Notes: a model not told the origin generated them from the letters alone. Positions 43,601 to 52,748 are shown, numbered from the stretch's first letter. The stretch: 64,000 bases of DNA from Thermogemmatispora tikiterensis (GCF_003268475.1 NZ_MCIF01000002.1:4228151-4292150), one strand, 5' to 3'. Program-made: numbers and translations.

Positions 43601-44395
43601 ATGAGCAGCAAGGGAGTGACCTATCGCCTGAAGTCGCGCGCTGAGATTGAGGCCATGCGGGCGGCAGGAGAAATTGTCTGGCGGGCTCATCAGGTGGCGG
43701 CCTCGCTGGTCAAGCCGGGGGTGAGCACTGCTGAGATCAACGAGGCCGTCGAAACCTTTCTGGCCGAGCAGGGGGCGGCTCCGCTTTTCAAAGGAGTCCC
43801 CGGTCCGGTGCCTTATCCAGCAGCTACCTGTATCTCACTCAATGAGCAAATCGTGCACGGCATTCCTGGCAAGCGGCGTCTCCAGGAAGGGGATCTGGTG
43901 AGCATCGACATCGGCTGTCGTCTCGATGGCTGGTGCGGTGACGCCGCAGTAACCCATGCCGTGGGAGGGGTTAATGATCAGGCCAGGCGTTTGCTCCAGG
44001 TGACTGAGGGCGCTCTTCATCTGGCTATTGAGCTACTTGGGCGCAAATCGCGTTGGGCCGAGGTAGCCCAGGTCATGGAGCGAACCATTCGTCAGGCTGG
44101 CTTTACCGTCTTTGAGCAACTGGTCGGGCACGGCATTGGACGGGAGATGTGGGAACCGCCGCAGGTGCCAAATTTTTATCGTCGCGAGATGGATTTCCCC
44201 CTCCAACCTGGCCTGGTCATTGCCGTAGAGCCAATGGTGGGCATGGGGAGCAAAGAGATTCGTATCCTTCCCGACCACTGGACCATTGTGACAGCCGACG
44301 GCTCGCTCAGTGCCCATTTCGAGCATACCATTGCCCTGACCGAGGATGGCCCCCAGGTGCTGACGACCGGTAGTGGCGGCCTCGTCTGGGGCTGA
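43601..44395 (+). CDS. map: Methionine aminopeptidase, type I
   Basis: This 264-residue enzyme removes the initiator Met from new proteins. The pita-bread fold carries all five metal ligands: Asp103 (SIDIG), Asp114 (CGDAAVTH), His177 (VGHGIG), Glu210 (IAVEPM) and Glu241 (FEHTIA). The conserved His near 86 (VHGIPG) is also present. There is no N-terminal extension. The ATG at 43601 follows a poor ribosome-binding site (GAGAGTGAG). It is not next to ribosomal or secY genes as in many bacteria, so this may be a second map gene. Confidence 0.95.
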   Translation: MSSKGVTYRLKSRAEIEAMRAAGEIVWRAHQVAASLVKPGVSTAEINEAVETFLAEQGAAPLFKGVPGPVPYPAATCISLNEQIVHGIPGKRRLQEGDLVSIDIGCRLDGWCGDAAVTHAVGGVNDQARRLLQVTEGALHLAIELLGRKSRWAEVAQVMERTIRQAGFTVFEQLVGHGIGREMWEPPQVPNFYRREMDFPLQPGLVIAVEPMVGMGSKEIRILPDHWTIVTADGSLSAHFEHTIALTEDGPQVLTTGSGGLVWG

Positions 44396-44518
44396 TTGTC
44401 TCACTGGGCCAGCTCTCTCTTCTGCAGAGTGCATGCAAACGATACCTGGCGAAAGCAGTTCATGGGCTATGGACCCGTCGCCTGTTGGCGAGCAAGCGCG
44501 ACAAGGAAGGTCTGCCTG

Positions 44519-45721
44519 ATGGCGGAAGCAGCAGCATATGGCGATGTTCAGCGGCGGCAAGGTCCGCAGCGGTGGCAGGTTTCTCCGCAGTGGCTGGTAC
44601 TGGCGGCCCTGTTCCTCCTGGCTCTTGGTAGCGGCTGTCTCCCTTTGGGGGGGACACCGCCCTCTCCGACCTCGCCGGCACTCAATGCGGCGGCGCAGCA
44701 GATGCAGGCGCTGCTGATGTGCGACGAGCGGCATGGCTGGGCCTCAACCCAGCGCTCTGTCCTGCGCACCAGCGATGGCGGAGTACACTGGCAAGATGTT
44801 ACGCCTCAGCCCGAGGCTGGCTCGGTCCCTCGGGAACCCGTTGAGCGTATTGTCGCTGCCTACCTGAATGCTCAAACTGCCTGGGTGGCCCTCATTTTCC
44901 AGGGTGGATCGACCACGCCGATCTATCATACGAGCGATGGGGGCCGGAGCTGGCAGCGGACAGATGTGCCGGCTCCAGGCATCGGCGTTGTACAACTGAC
45001 CTTCGTCGACGCTCTCCACGGCTGGCTGCTGGTCAATCTGGGTATTGCCACCAATGCCGAGGCCGTTGCCATCTGGCGCACCACCGATGGGGGCAGCCAT
45101 TGGCAGCGCATCATGCAGGTCTCCGCGGCCCAGGCTCGCACGGCGCAAAGCTCAACGACCCTTCCCTACAGCGGCAGCAAGTCCGGTCTGGCTTTTCTCA
45201 ATACGACCACTGGCTGGGCCACTGGCAGTGAGCCGGCCCTCAATCGAGCCTGGCTCTATGTAACGCACGACGGTGGCCAGAGCTGGCAGCCTCAGTCTCT
45301 GCCACTTCCCACTGGAAGCGAGAAGGCCCAAATTGCCACCCTGCCGCCGCGCTTCTTCTCCGATCGCGATGGCCTCTTGCCCGTCAATGTCTATGCCGCT
45401 GGCAAGGCGAGCCTCTATTTCTACGTCACCCACGACGGTGGCAAAAGCTGGCGCTTTGGCCAGGCGCTGCCGGCTTCGGTCATCGCCTGGTCCTTTGTCT
45501 CGGCCAATATTGGCTATGCGACCGACCGCACGACGCTCTATGTGACGCACGACGGAGGACAGCATTGGAGCCAGCAGCTACCCACTGGTCCTTTCGCGGA
45601 CGTCATTCAACTGGATTTTCTGACGGCCAGCACGGGCTGGGCCTTGTGCCTGGCGCCTCCGGCGCAAACCCATATTCTGAGGACGAACGACGCCGGTCAA
45701 AGCTGGCAGCAGCTCAGCTAA
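44519..45721 (+). CDS. Lipoprotein with BNR/YCF48-type beta-propeller repeats
   Basis: This is a 400-residue exported lipoprotein. The start ATG at 44519 follows AAGGAAGG at 8 nt. A signal sequence ends in a lipobox (LALGSGCLPL). Seven repeats of the T-x-D-G-G-x-x-W type follow (TSDGGVHWQ, TSDGGRSWQ, TTDGGSHWQ, THDGGQSWQ, THDGGKSWR, THDGGQHWS, TNDAGQSWQ), which together would close a beta-propeller resembling YCF48/Hcf136 or sialidase BNR repeats. No catalytic residues are seen. It lies 123 bp after the methionine aminopeptidase gene on the same strand. A role in envelope assembly or binding is likely but unknown. Confidence 0.88.
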   Translation: MAEAAAYGDVQRRQGPQRWQVSPQWLVLAALFLLALGSGCLPLGGTPPSPTSPALNAAAQQMQALLMCDERHGWASTQRSVLRTSDGGVHWQDVTPQPEAGSVPREPVERIVAAYLNAQTAWVALIFQGGSTTPIYHTSDGGRSWQRTDVPAPGIGVVQLTFVDALHGWLLVNLGIATNAEAVAIWRTTDGGSHWQRIMQVSAAQARTAQSSTTLPYSGSKSGLAFLNTTTGWATGSEPALNRAWLYVTHDGGQSWQPQSLPLPTGSEKAQIATLPPRFFSDRDGLLPVNVYAAGKASLYFYVTHDGGKSWRFGQALPASVIAWSFVSANIGYATDRTTLYVTHDGGQHWSQQLPTGPFADVIQLDFLTASTGWALCLAPPAQTHILRTNDAGQSWQQLS

Positions 45722-45796
45722 GTCCTGGCTGGCTGGCTGGCTGGCTTCAGCTATCAGGTGAGCAGATAGCTTCTCTCCTTGTCGGTGGCGTGTCTG

Positions 45797-45836
45797 GAAA
45801 AGGAGCGGCCCATCGCCTGCTGCGATGGGCCGCTCC
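45797..45836 (-). terminator. Terminator of valS
   Basis: A perfect 15-bp GC-rich stem (45802-45816 with 45822-45836) with a 5-nt loop. On the minus strand TTTT follows, in agreement with ending valS transcription. It also lies after the lipoprotein gene on the plus strand, where T residues are lacking. Confidence 0.8.
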
Positions 45837-45970
45837 CTGCCTGTGCGCGCGAAAAAGGAGGAACATGGGAGTACCTGTCTGCTCTCCCTCTCCGGCTGAG
45901 CGGAGCAGGCTGGCCGTGGTGACTCGACCTGAGCCAGCCTGGTTCCTGCCCTGATGGCAAGCGCTGGCGT

Positions 45971-48706
45971 TTAGCTGCTCAAAGCTGCGCGGCGCTCACG
46001 CAGCTTGGCCAGCCGCTCCTCTTGCTCGCTGAGGCGCTCGCGCTCGCGCTCCACCACTTCGGGTTTGGCCCGCTTGACGAACTCCTCGTTGGCCAGCCGC
46101 GCCTGGAAACGGGCAATCTCCTGCTCCGTACGAGCGATCTCCTTATCGAGGCGCGCCAGCTCCTTCTCCACGTCGAACATCCCGGCCAGTGGCAGGTAGA
46201 TCTCCACCGGCCCAGCCAGCAGGCCCATCGCCCCTTGTGGCTTGGGCTCCAGACGCTCATAGAAGCGCGGCGTCTCTGTGCGCGCCAGAAACTCGATCAA
46301 GGGCGCCTGCTCGCTGAGGAGGGCGAGCTTCGGGCCAGCAGCCAGCAGCACCTGAATGCGACGGGCTGGCTCCACGCCGAGCTGATTGCGCGCGTCGCGG
46401 ATGCGCGAGATCAGCTCCTGCAAGAGGGCGAAGTCCTCCTCGGCCTCCTCGTCTTTAGCGGCTGGCACAGCCTGCGGCCAGGGGGCCACGATCAGGGCAG
46501 GGGCCGGCCAGCGCTCTGGCGCCGGCTCGCTGAAGCGGTAGAGATGCTGCCACACCTCCTCTGTCACAAAGGGCATGAATGGATGGAGAAGGCGCAGCGA
46601 GGCATCGAGCACCGCACGCAGGATTGCTGCCGTCGTCTCGCGGGTCGCGGCGTCACCCTGGAGCTGCACCTTGGCGATCTCCAGGTACCAGTCGCAGTAT
46701 TCGGTCCAGAAGAACTCGTGGATGCGGCGACCGGCTTCGCCAAACTGGAACTCCTCAATCAATTGCGTCACGTCGCTGATCAGCTGTGAGATGCGGCTCA
46801 CGATCCAGCGATCGGCCAGCGTACGGGGCTGAAGGGTCTCCAGAGGAGGCACGCCGCCCTCGATCTCTGCGGTCGCTGTCAAGACAAAGCGCGAGGCGTT
46901 CCAGATCTTATTGGCGAAATTGCGGTTGCCCACGATGCGCTCGGGCACCAGCTTCATATCGTTGCCTGGCGTGCTGCTCGTAGCCAGCGTGAAGCGCAGG
47001 GCGTCGGTGCCGTACTGATCCATGACCTCGATTGGATCGACGACGTTATTCTTCGACTTGCTCATCTTCTCGCCCTTGGCGTCGCGCACCATGCCGTGCA
47101 GGTAGATGACGCGGAAGGGGATCGTCCCCATGAAATGAATACCGGCCATCACCATGCGCGCCACCCAGAAGAAGATGATGTCGTAGCCCGTCTCCATCAC
47201 CGAGGTCGGATAGTAGCGCCGCAGATCGGGCGTATCCTCGGGCCAGCCGAGGGTACTGAAGGGCCACAGCCAGGAAGAGAACCAGGTATCGAGCACGTCC
47301 TCATCCTGGCGCAGGCTGCTCCCTTCGCAGTGTGGGCAGCGCGTCACATCCTGGCGGCTGACGATCATCTCGCCGCAATCATCGCAGTACCAGACGGGAA
47401 TACGATGGCCCCACCAGAGCTGGCGCGAGATCGTCCAGTCGTGGATGTTCTCCAGCCAGTCGCAGTAGATTTTCGTGAAGCGCTCGGGGAGGATGCGTAT
47501 CTGCCCGTACTTCACAGCGTTGAGGGCCGGCGTGGCCAGCGGCTTCATGCGCACGAACCACTGTTTCGAGACCAACGGCTCAATCACCGTATTGCAGCGC
47601 TGGCAGTGGCCCAGGGGGACCGTATAATCCTCGATCTTGACGATCAGGCCCTCCTGCTGGAGCTGCTCGACGAGCTTCTTGCGCGCCTCAAAGCGATCCA
47701 AACCGGCGTAAGGACCGGCCTCGGGGGTCATCTTGCCATCGAAGCCGATGACCTGCACACGCGGCAGACCGTGGCGCTGGCCAATCTCGAAGTCGGTTGG
47801 ATCGTGGAAGGGCGTCACCTTGACCGCGCCGGTGCCGAAGCCCATTTCCACAGCCTCATCGGCGATGATCGGGATCTCGCGCCCAATGACCGGCAGGATG
47901 GCCAGGCGGCCCACCAGATGCCGATAGCGCTCATCGCGCGGGTTGACGGCCACCGCCGTATCGCCGAGGATCGTCTCCGGGCGCGTGGTGGCCACGCTGA
48001 TATACTCCGTTGTCTCGGCGTTGCTCCCGGCCTCGGGTTTGAGCGGATAGCGCACGTAGGTCAGCTTGCCAGGGGTATCCTCATGCTCCACCTCCAGATC
48101 GGAGATGGCGCTCATGCAGCGTGGGCACCAGTTGATGATGCGCTCACCCCGGTAGATCAGGCCCTCCTCGTAGAGGCGCGCAAAGACCTCGCGCACGGCC
48201 TGCGAGAGGCCATCGTCAAGCGTGAAGCGGGCGCGCGACCAGTCGCAGGAGGCACCGAGCCGGCGATGCTGATCCTGGATGTAGTGGCGATGGTGATGGA
48301 CCCATTGCCAGACGCGCTCGAGAAAAGCTTCACGACCAAGCTGGTGGCGGTTGGTCCCTTCTTTGGCGAGCTCGCGCTCTACCACCGCCTGTGTGGCGAT
48401 GCCAGCGTGGTCCTCACCGGGCACCCACAGCGTTTCATCGCCACGCATCCGGTGGTAGCGGATCATGATGTCCTCAATGGTTGCTGTGAGGGCATGGCCG
48501 ATGTGCAAGACACCGGTCACGTTGGGCGGTGGCATGCTGATCACAAAGGAGGGCCGCTGCGGATTCGGGCGCGGCTTGAAGTAGCCTCCTTCCTCCCAGA
48601 AGCGATACCATTTTCCCTCGACCGCCTGCGGCTCATAGGCTTTGGGCAGGGCCGCAAGCAACTGCTTTTTCTCCTCGATACTGGCTATCTTCTCCTGTTC
48701 AATCAT
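45971..48706 (-). CDS. valS: Valine--tRNA ligase
   Basis: This is a 911-residue class Ia aminoacyl-tRNA synthetase that charges tRNA-Val. The HIGH motif is in GVLHIGHAL near residue 65 and the KMSKS motif in GEKMSKSKNN near 547. It has an editing (CP1) domain, an anticodon-binding helical domain and the C-terminal coiled coil (about 840-911, rich in Glu/Arg/Leu). The length is normal. ATG 48706 follows GAGGG. A T-box leader of about 700 nt precedes it, so expression rises when tRNA-Val is uncharged. It is a single-gene transcript with its own promoter (49463-49491) and terminator (45797-45836). Confidence 0.97.
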   Translation of the reverse strand: MIEQEKIASIEEKKQLLAALPKAYEPQAVEGKWYRFWEEGGYFKPRPNPQRPSFVISMPPPNVTGVLHIGHALTATIEDIMIRYHRMRGDETLWVPGEDHAGIATQAVVERELAKEGTNRHQLGREAFLERVWQWVHHHRHYIQDQHRRLGASCDWSRARFTLDDGLSQAVREVFARLYEEGLIYRGERIINWCPRCMSAISDLEVEHEDTPGKLTYVRYPLKPEAGSNAETTEYISVATTRPETILGDTAVAVNPRDERYRHLVGRLAILPVIGREIPIIADEAVEMGFGTGAVKVTPFHDPTDFEIGQRHGLPRVQVIGFDGKMTPEAGPYAGLDRFEARKKLVEQLQQEGLIVKIEDYTVPLGHCQRCNTVIEPLVSKQWFVRMKPLATPALNAVKYGQIRILPERFTKIYCDWLENIHDWTISRQLWWGHRIPVWYCDDCGEMIVSRQDVTRCPHCEGSSLRQDEDVLDTWFSSWLWPFSTLGWPEDTPDLRRYYPTSVMETGYDIIFFWVARMVMAGIHFMGTIPFRVIYLHGMVRDAKGEKMSKSKNNVVDPIEVMDQYGTDALRFTLATSSTPGNDMKLVPERIVGNRNFANKIWNASRFVLTATAEIEGGVPPLETLQPRTLADRWIVSRISQLISDVTQLIEEFQFGEAGRRIHEFFWTEYCDWYLEIAKVQLQGDAATRETTAAILRAVLDASLRLLHPFMPFVTEEVWQHLYRFSEPAPERWPAPALIVAPWPQAVPAAKDEEAEEDFALLQELISRIRDARNQLGVEPARRIQVLLAAGPKLALLSEQAPLIEFLARTETPRFYERLEPKPQGAMGLLAGPVEIYLPLAGMFDVEKELARLDKEIARTEQEIARFQARLANEEFVKRAKPEVVERERERLSEQEERLAKLRERRAALSS

Positions 48707-48971
48707 GTTCCCTCCTGCGGTAGTGGGTGAACTTTGCTGTCACCGCCTGGCTGGACTGCCCTGGCTGCTATGATGAACGACTGCAACAATGATGATGAGA
48801 ACGATGGTGGCTCAAAGCATACTTTACTCAGGTCAATCAGACAGACGCGGCCAGGCCACCCACCTCTTGTCAGCTCAGACTGCGGCCCTGAGAGCAGGCG
48901 AGGCCAGGCTGCGTGCGGGCTAACCAGGGAGCCCCGTGTCCCAACGCAGGGATGCGGCTGGATAACGGTTC

Positions 48972-49011
48972 TAACAGAAAACCCTTCCCGCCGTCAAGGA
49001 CGAGAAGGGTT
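48972..49011 (-). terminator. T-box-controlled terminator in the valS leader
   Basis: On the minus strand the stem arms are 49011-49001 and 48990-48980 (10 of 11 pairs) with a 10-nt loop and a following TTTTCTGTT. It lies just past the T-box sequence, as expected for the terminator that competes with the antiterminator. Confidence 0.8.
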
Positions 49012-49420
49012 CATACTCGTGGTACCACCTTGCTTCAGTCAATCGTCCTGCGCTCACGCTGACGCTCGGGCGCCCCTACCGACCAGTCAAGACCGTGATC
49101 TTGGGCAACGACACTGCTCTCCTCCCCTGCTCCTGGCAGGAGACGATTGACCCTCATTCGTGCGCTAACGGGCACACCGCAGCAGCTCGCGCGTCCAGGC
49201 TCTCAGCTGCTGACGAGCGAGTAGGGAGGGGGCGGAGCGAAACGCTCCTGCTGCGATTGTTCTCTCCCTTGCTCAGCTCTGCCGGGACCGCGACAAGCTC
49301 CCTTACTCAGACTCCCAGGCGACCTTCAGCGCTTGCCATCCGGGGAAGACTTGCAGCCGGCGATCTTCCCTCTCTGCCGGGGCCAGAGCGCTTACTCCTC
49401 CTGTTCAACGTCTGTGTCAC
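48972..49420 (-). ncRNA. T-box riboswitch, valine-specific
   Basis: The minus strand carries the conserved T-box sequence AGGTGGTACCACG (49030-49018). Its TGGT pairs with the ACCA end expected for uncharged tRNA-Val (discriminator A). A Stem I-like region begins near 49410, with AGTA and purine bulges and the segment GCTGAAGGTCGCC. The GTC triplet at 49323-49321 (Val codon) sits where the specifier should be. The terminator follows. Limits are approximate, as I did not fold the RNA. Confidence 0.85.
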
Positions 49421-49462
49421 TCTCTAGAGCGCGTAGCATGCGCCTTTGTTCGGATTGTTTCT

Positions 49463-49491
49463 AGTGTAGCGGATCGCGTAGCAAATGTCAA
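49463..49491 (-). promoter_or_regulatory. Promoter of the valS T-box transcript
   Basis: On the minus strand TTGACA (49491-49486) and TACACT (49468-49463) with a 17-bp spacer. It lies about 45 bp before the T-box Stem I. Confidence 0.8.
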
Positions 49492-49597
49492 GCCGATAAG
49501 CAATCTGCCAGACAAAGGCTGGCTTGCTCATTTCTGGCTCTGGGAGGCCCTTCCCTGGGGAGGAAAGCCTTGTGCTCTGGTCCCTCTTTGGCCTGCC

Positions 49598-50305
49598 TCA
49601 TTGCTGTGGCTGAGAGGGCTGAGAAGATTGGGCAGCCGCAGGGGCAAAAGCCTCGATGATCTGCTGCATCAGCCGCGTCTCTGGCACCGCTCCCAGAATC
49701 TCCAGGCGGTCGTTGATCACCGTCTTAGGTACACCCTGGACGCGGTAGCGCTGGGCCAGATCGACGAATTCGGAAACCTCGACGACATCCGCCGTCACCC
49801 GCTCGCTGGCCATCGCCAGCTCATGAGCCAGCAGGGCCATGCGTGGGCAGTAAGGGCAGGTTGGCGTGACAAACACCTGAATGTGCAGGTCTTGCTGCAG
49901 CGACTGCAATTGCTGCTGTGTCTGCGGACTGAGCATCGTTTCGCCACGCGACAGCCGGCGGATATCCTCGATCAGCGTACTGAACTCGTAGCCTGCTGGA
50001 ATACCGAAGAAGCGCAGACGCCCCCTGGCCTTGCCCTCCAGGATGAAGGCCGGAATACGCTCAATCTGGCGCTGTCTGGCTTCGGCCTCATCGCGATAAA
50101 AATCCTTCACCACGAGATGGATCTTCTCCGAGAGGCTGGCCACCTCCTCCAGAATCTCGCGTGTCTCCTTACAGAACTGGCATTCATGGCCTGGAATCAG
50201 CAGGGGCGACTCGCGCTGCGTGAAGTAGGTGATCGTCACCTCACCATCCAGATCCTTGAAAAGCTCGCGAATCTTTTCACGATCGCTCGCTTCAATTAAA
50301 GCCAT
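49598..50305 (-). CDS. Protein disulfide oxidoreductase with two glutaredoxin/thioredoxin-like domains
   Basis: This is a 235-residue protein of the PDO type known from thermophiles, with two thioredoxin folds. Each has a CxxC site: Cys42/Cys45 (ECQFCKE) in the first domain and Cys150/Cys153 (TCPYCPR) in the second. The cis-Pro segments are IERIPAFIL and VQGVPKTVIN. The start ATG at 50305 follows GAAGGTG; a longer frame lacks a site. It would catalyse disulfide exchange in the cytoplasm, which is common in thermophiles that stabilise proteins by disulfides. It lies 233 bp downstream of the metallo-beta-lactamase-rhodanese gene on the same strand. The Gln/Ser/Pro-rich tail (about 223-235) is likely disordered. 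Confidence 0.9.
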   Translation of the reverse strand: MALIEASDREKIRELFKDLDGEVTITYFTQRESPLLIPGHECQFCKETREILEEVASLSEKIHLVVKDFYRDEAEARQRQIERIPAFILEGKARGRLRFFGIPAGYEFSTLIEDIRRLSRGETMLSPQTQQQLQSLQQDLHIQVFVTPTCPYCPRMALLAHELAMASERVTADVVEVSEFVDLAQRYRVQGVPKTVINDRLEILGAVPETRLMQQIIEAFAPAAAQSSQPSQPQQ

Positions 50306-50538
50306 TGTATCACCTTCTTTTCTTTTCCTGAGACTAAGCGTTACTCTCCTACCCTGTTGCGCGCTGCCGGGCGAGTCCCGTCCCCAGAGGGGAGAGACCC
50401 GCCACATTCTACCGCGCGCAGTAGCACCTTGCATGCACAGCCATATCGCCGCGAAGGCGTCGGGCAGAGGGAGCGGGCAACTGGCCAGCTCGCACTCTGC
50501 CTGTGATAGTGTCTGCGATCACCTCACTGGCCTCACCA

Positions 50539-51978
50539 TCACGGATGGGCGTGCGTTGCCAGATCCTCTGCCGTCGGCAGGGTGGGTTCCTCTGCCGGCT
50601 CGCTCACCAGCGGCAGACCACGCTCCTGCCAATCGGGCACGCCACCATCGACAGCCACGACCTCGCGTCCTGTGGCCGCCACGATGCTGGCAGCGATCGA
50701 GGCGCGGTGACCGGAGTGGCAGATGACCGCCAGAGGCGTATGGCGTGGCAGGCTCTCCAGGTGCTGAGGTAAATCGCCGATGTGCAGGTGAAGCGCGCCT
50801 GGGATATGGCCTTGCCGCCACTCATCATCGCGGCGCACGTCCAGCACGGTCAGTGAGGGCTGGCCTTTCCAGCGCCGATAGAGGGTGTCAATATCGATGC
50901 GCTCGAAGCTGCTCGTGGGCAGAGCGGCAGCCTTCCAGGCCGCGATGCCGCCAGCCAGGTAGCCTTGAGCCTGTTCGTAACCAATGCGGATCAGCTGCAC
51001 CACCGCCTCACGTCGGCCCTCCTCATCCTCGATCAGGAGCAAGAGCGGTGTATTGAAAGGCAGCAGCCAGCCGACGTAGGTGGCGAAGGAGCTGTCCAGC
51101 TCGATATTCAAGGAGCCGGGAATATGTTCACGAGCGAACTCTGTGCGCGGGCGACCGTCGACCAGCGGCAGGCCCTGCTGCAACCAGCGCTGCACCTCCT
51201 GCGGCGAGCGCGGTGGCAGCTCCGGTAGCCCACCCAGAATGCGCGGCCCTTGCTGGTTGATATCATGCATGTAGCGGTAATAGTGCGGGTAGGCAGTGTA
51301 GCTGGCAAGCTGGCGGCGCACAAAGTCGACTTCGTCGCGCGCCTGCACCACGGGGTTGGCCAGGCGCTCTTGACCAATGGTAGTGCTGCGCTTGGCGCCA
51401 ACAGCGCTCGCCACACAGAAGGAGCCGGCGCCGTGGGTCGGGTAGACCAGCACGCTATCGGGCAACATCTGCAAGAGACGTAGCAGCGAGTGGTATTGCT
51501 GACGCGTCAGGGTCAGGGTCAGCTCGGGGCCGAGCAGGTCGGTGCGGCCTGCGCTACCGACGAGCATGCTGCCACCACTGAAGAGGGCATAGGGCTGGCT
51601 GCTCTCCGCTTGGTAAAGCAGGTAGCTCGTATGCTCCGGCGTATGGCCCGGGGTCGCCAGGGCCTGGAAAGTCAGCTCACCCACGCCGAAGCGGTCGCCA
51701 TCGCGCACCGGTTGGTGAGGATAAAGCAGGTGGGCATCAGCACTGGCGACAATCGTGGCCCCTGTGCGCGCCGCAAGCTCGCGCCCGCCGGTGACGTAGT
51801 CGTTGTGAATGTGCGTCTCCAGAATGTGGGTGATGCGCGCCTGCGAGCGCGCTGCGGCCTCCAGGTAAACGTCGACGTCGCGACGTGGATCGACCACCGC
51901 CGCCTGACCGCTGCGCCCGTCGCTGACAAAGTAGGATTGGTGCCCCAGACCTTCAATGAAGAACTGCTCGATTTGCAT
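50539..51978 (-). CDS. Metallo-beta-lactamase fold protein fused to two rhodanese domains (persulfide dioxygenase-like)
   Basis: This is a 479-residue fusion. The metallo-beta-lactamase part (1-245) resembles ETHE1/CstB-type persulfide dioxygenases: His56, His58 and Asp60 in THIHNDY are ligands, but the next residue is Tyr61 where the canonical HxHxDH has His. GHTPEHTSY gives another ligand. The first rhodanese domain (about 260-350) has no active Cys (the loop reads LLLIEDEEGR). The second (about 365-465) has Cys420 in CHSGHR and should be active. The ATG at 51978 fits GAGGTGAG better than the GTG three codons before. A promoter with TCGACA-16-TATACT lies at 52092-52119. With the nearby rhodanese and ArsR genes it likely oxidises persulfides from sulfide detoxification. 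Confidence 0.9.
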   Translation of the reverse strand: MQIEQFFIEGLGHQSYFVSDGRSGQAAVVDPRRDVDVYLEAAARSQARITHILETHIHNDYVTGGRELAARTGATIVASADAHLLYPHQPVRDGDRFGVGELTFQALATPGHTPEHTSYLLYQAESSQPYALFSGGSMLVGSAGRTDLLGPELTLTLTRQQYHSLLRLLQMLPDSVLVYPTHGAGSFCVASAVGAKRSTTIGQERLANPVVQARDEVDFVRRQLASYTAYPHYYRYMHDINQQGPRILGGLPELPPRSPQEVQRWLQQGLPLVDGRPRTEFAREHIPGSLNIELDSSFATYVGWLLPFNTPLLLLIEDEEGRREAVVQLIRIGYEQAQGYLAGGIAAWKAAALPTSSFERIDIDTLYRRWKGQPSLTVLDVRRDDEWRQGHIPGALHLHIGDLPQHLESLPRHTPLAVICHSGHRASIAASIVAATGREVVAVDGGVPDWQERGLPLVSEPAEEPTLPTAEDLATHAHP

Positions 51979-52091
51979 GGTTCTCACCTCACAGCCACCC
52001 GCCTGCTGCCAGCCTCGGGGGGGTGGCGCTCGCCCAAGGCTGGGCCGCTCGTTCGCTCGTCCTTCAACCGCTGGAGCGGCTGGCCTCTATG

Positions 52092-52119
52092 AGTATATCA
52101 TCTTGATACGTTATGTCGA
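52092..52119 (-). promoter_or_regulatory. Promoter for the metallo-beta-lactamase-rhodanese gene
   Basis: On the minus strand TCGACA (52119-52114) and TATACT (52097-52092) with a 16-bp spacer. The AT-rich patch with ATATC/GATAT inverted sequences may also hold an ArsR operator. Confidence 0.6.
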
Positions 52120-52222
52120 TATAACTACTGAACTGCTAAAAAAACGGATGGCACTGACCTTCCCGCGCCACAGGATGAAAGCTGCGGCTGTCCCGGCGCT
52201 CCTGGCCATCTAAGGTAAGGAG

Positions 52223-52576
52223 CTATTCGACGGGCAGCCCGTGCAGGCGCCAGCTCGTGATCCCACCTTTGACATTGACTACGCGCGAGAGACCCAAACG
52301 TTGGAGCAGCCTGGCTGCCTGGGCGCTGCGATGACCGCTCAAGCAGATCAGCAGCACCTCGCGATCGCGCGGTACCTCGTCGACGCGAGTGGCGAGCTGT
52401 CCAAGGGGAATATTGACGGCGCGCGGCGCGTGGCCGCTGCGATATTCCCACGGTTCACGCACATCGATCAGAACGGCTTCGCTGTCCGCGCGAGACAGGC
52501 GCTCCCAGGCCTGGCGGACATCGATTGTGGCAACAGCCTGGGCTTCTTCTGGGCGTCGTAGAAATCGTCCAAACAT
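52223..52576 (-). CDS. Single-domain rhodanese-like sulfurtransferase
   Basis: This is a 117-residue rhodanese with the active Cys78 in LICLSGHRS and the family's VLIDVREPWEY and HAPRAVNIPLG segments. It would transfer sulfane sulfur to thiols. ATG 52576 follows AAGG. It is transcribed from a consensus promoter (52662-52690) that overlaps the divergent promoter of the ArsR gene, and the gene is followed on the same strand by the fusion protein gene. It is likely controlled by the ArsR protein. The N-terminal Arg-rich 10 residues look like a short targeting-free extension. Confidence 0.92.
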   Translation of the reverse strand: MFGRFLRRPEEAQAVATIDVRQAWERLSRADSEAVLIDVREPWEYRSGHAPRAVNIPLGQLATRVDEVPRDREVLLICLSGHRSAQAARLLQRLGLSRVVNVKGGITSWRLHGLPVE

Positions 52577-52645
52577 GAGCCTTGCTCTCTCTTTCGCTTA
52601 TCTGACGGAGGAGCCGCCCGCCTTGCGCGGGCCGGCTCGCTCTCC

Positions 52646-52674
52646 TTGACTTTCCTTTCTAATTATATTACTAT
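52646..52674 (+). promoter_or_regulatory. Promoter of the ArsR gene
   Basis: TTGACT (52646-52651), a 17-bp spacer and TACTAT (52669-52674). It lies about 75 bp upstream of the TTG start at 52749. Its -10 box lies 1 bp from the -10 box of the divergent promoter. Confidence 0.6.
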
Positions 52675-52690
52675 ATAGTCATGAAGTCAA
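52662..52690 (-). promoter_or_regulatory. Promoter of the single-domain rhodanese gene
   Basis: On the minus strand TTGACT (52690-52685) and a perfect TATAAT (52667-52662), 17-bp spacer. Overlaps the ArsR gene promoter. Confidence 0.75.
52670..52679. promoter_or_regulatory. Palindromic ArsR operator candidate
   Basis: ACTATATAGT is a perfect 10-bp palindrome inside both overlapping promoters (52646-52690). A repressor bound here would stop both transcripts. That the ArsR protein encoded next door binds here is inferred from position. Confidence 0.5.
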
Positions 52691-52748
52691 GTGGTGATGA
52701 TGGACATTCACCCATTGACCACTACTCAGAGGGAGAAAGGAGAGCATC

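Larger units (their letters stand above)
48707..49462. other. Leader region of valS
   Basis: No gene is seen here. The region holds the T-box riboswitch and terminator (48972-49420) and, nearer to valS (48707-48970), sequence of unknown role with weak pairing. Confidence 0.5.

Noticed and set aside
45725-45746. CTGG tandem repeat after the lipoprotein gene
   Set aside because: Short low-complexity repeat with no feature linked; probably chance in GC-rich sequence.
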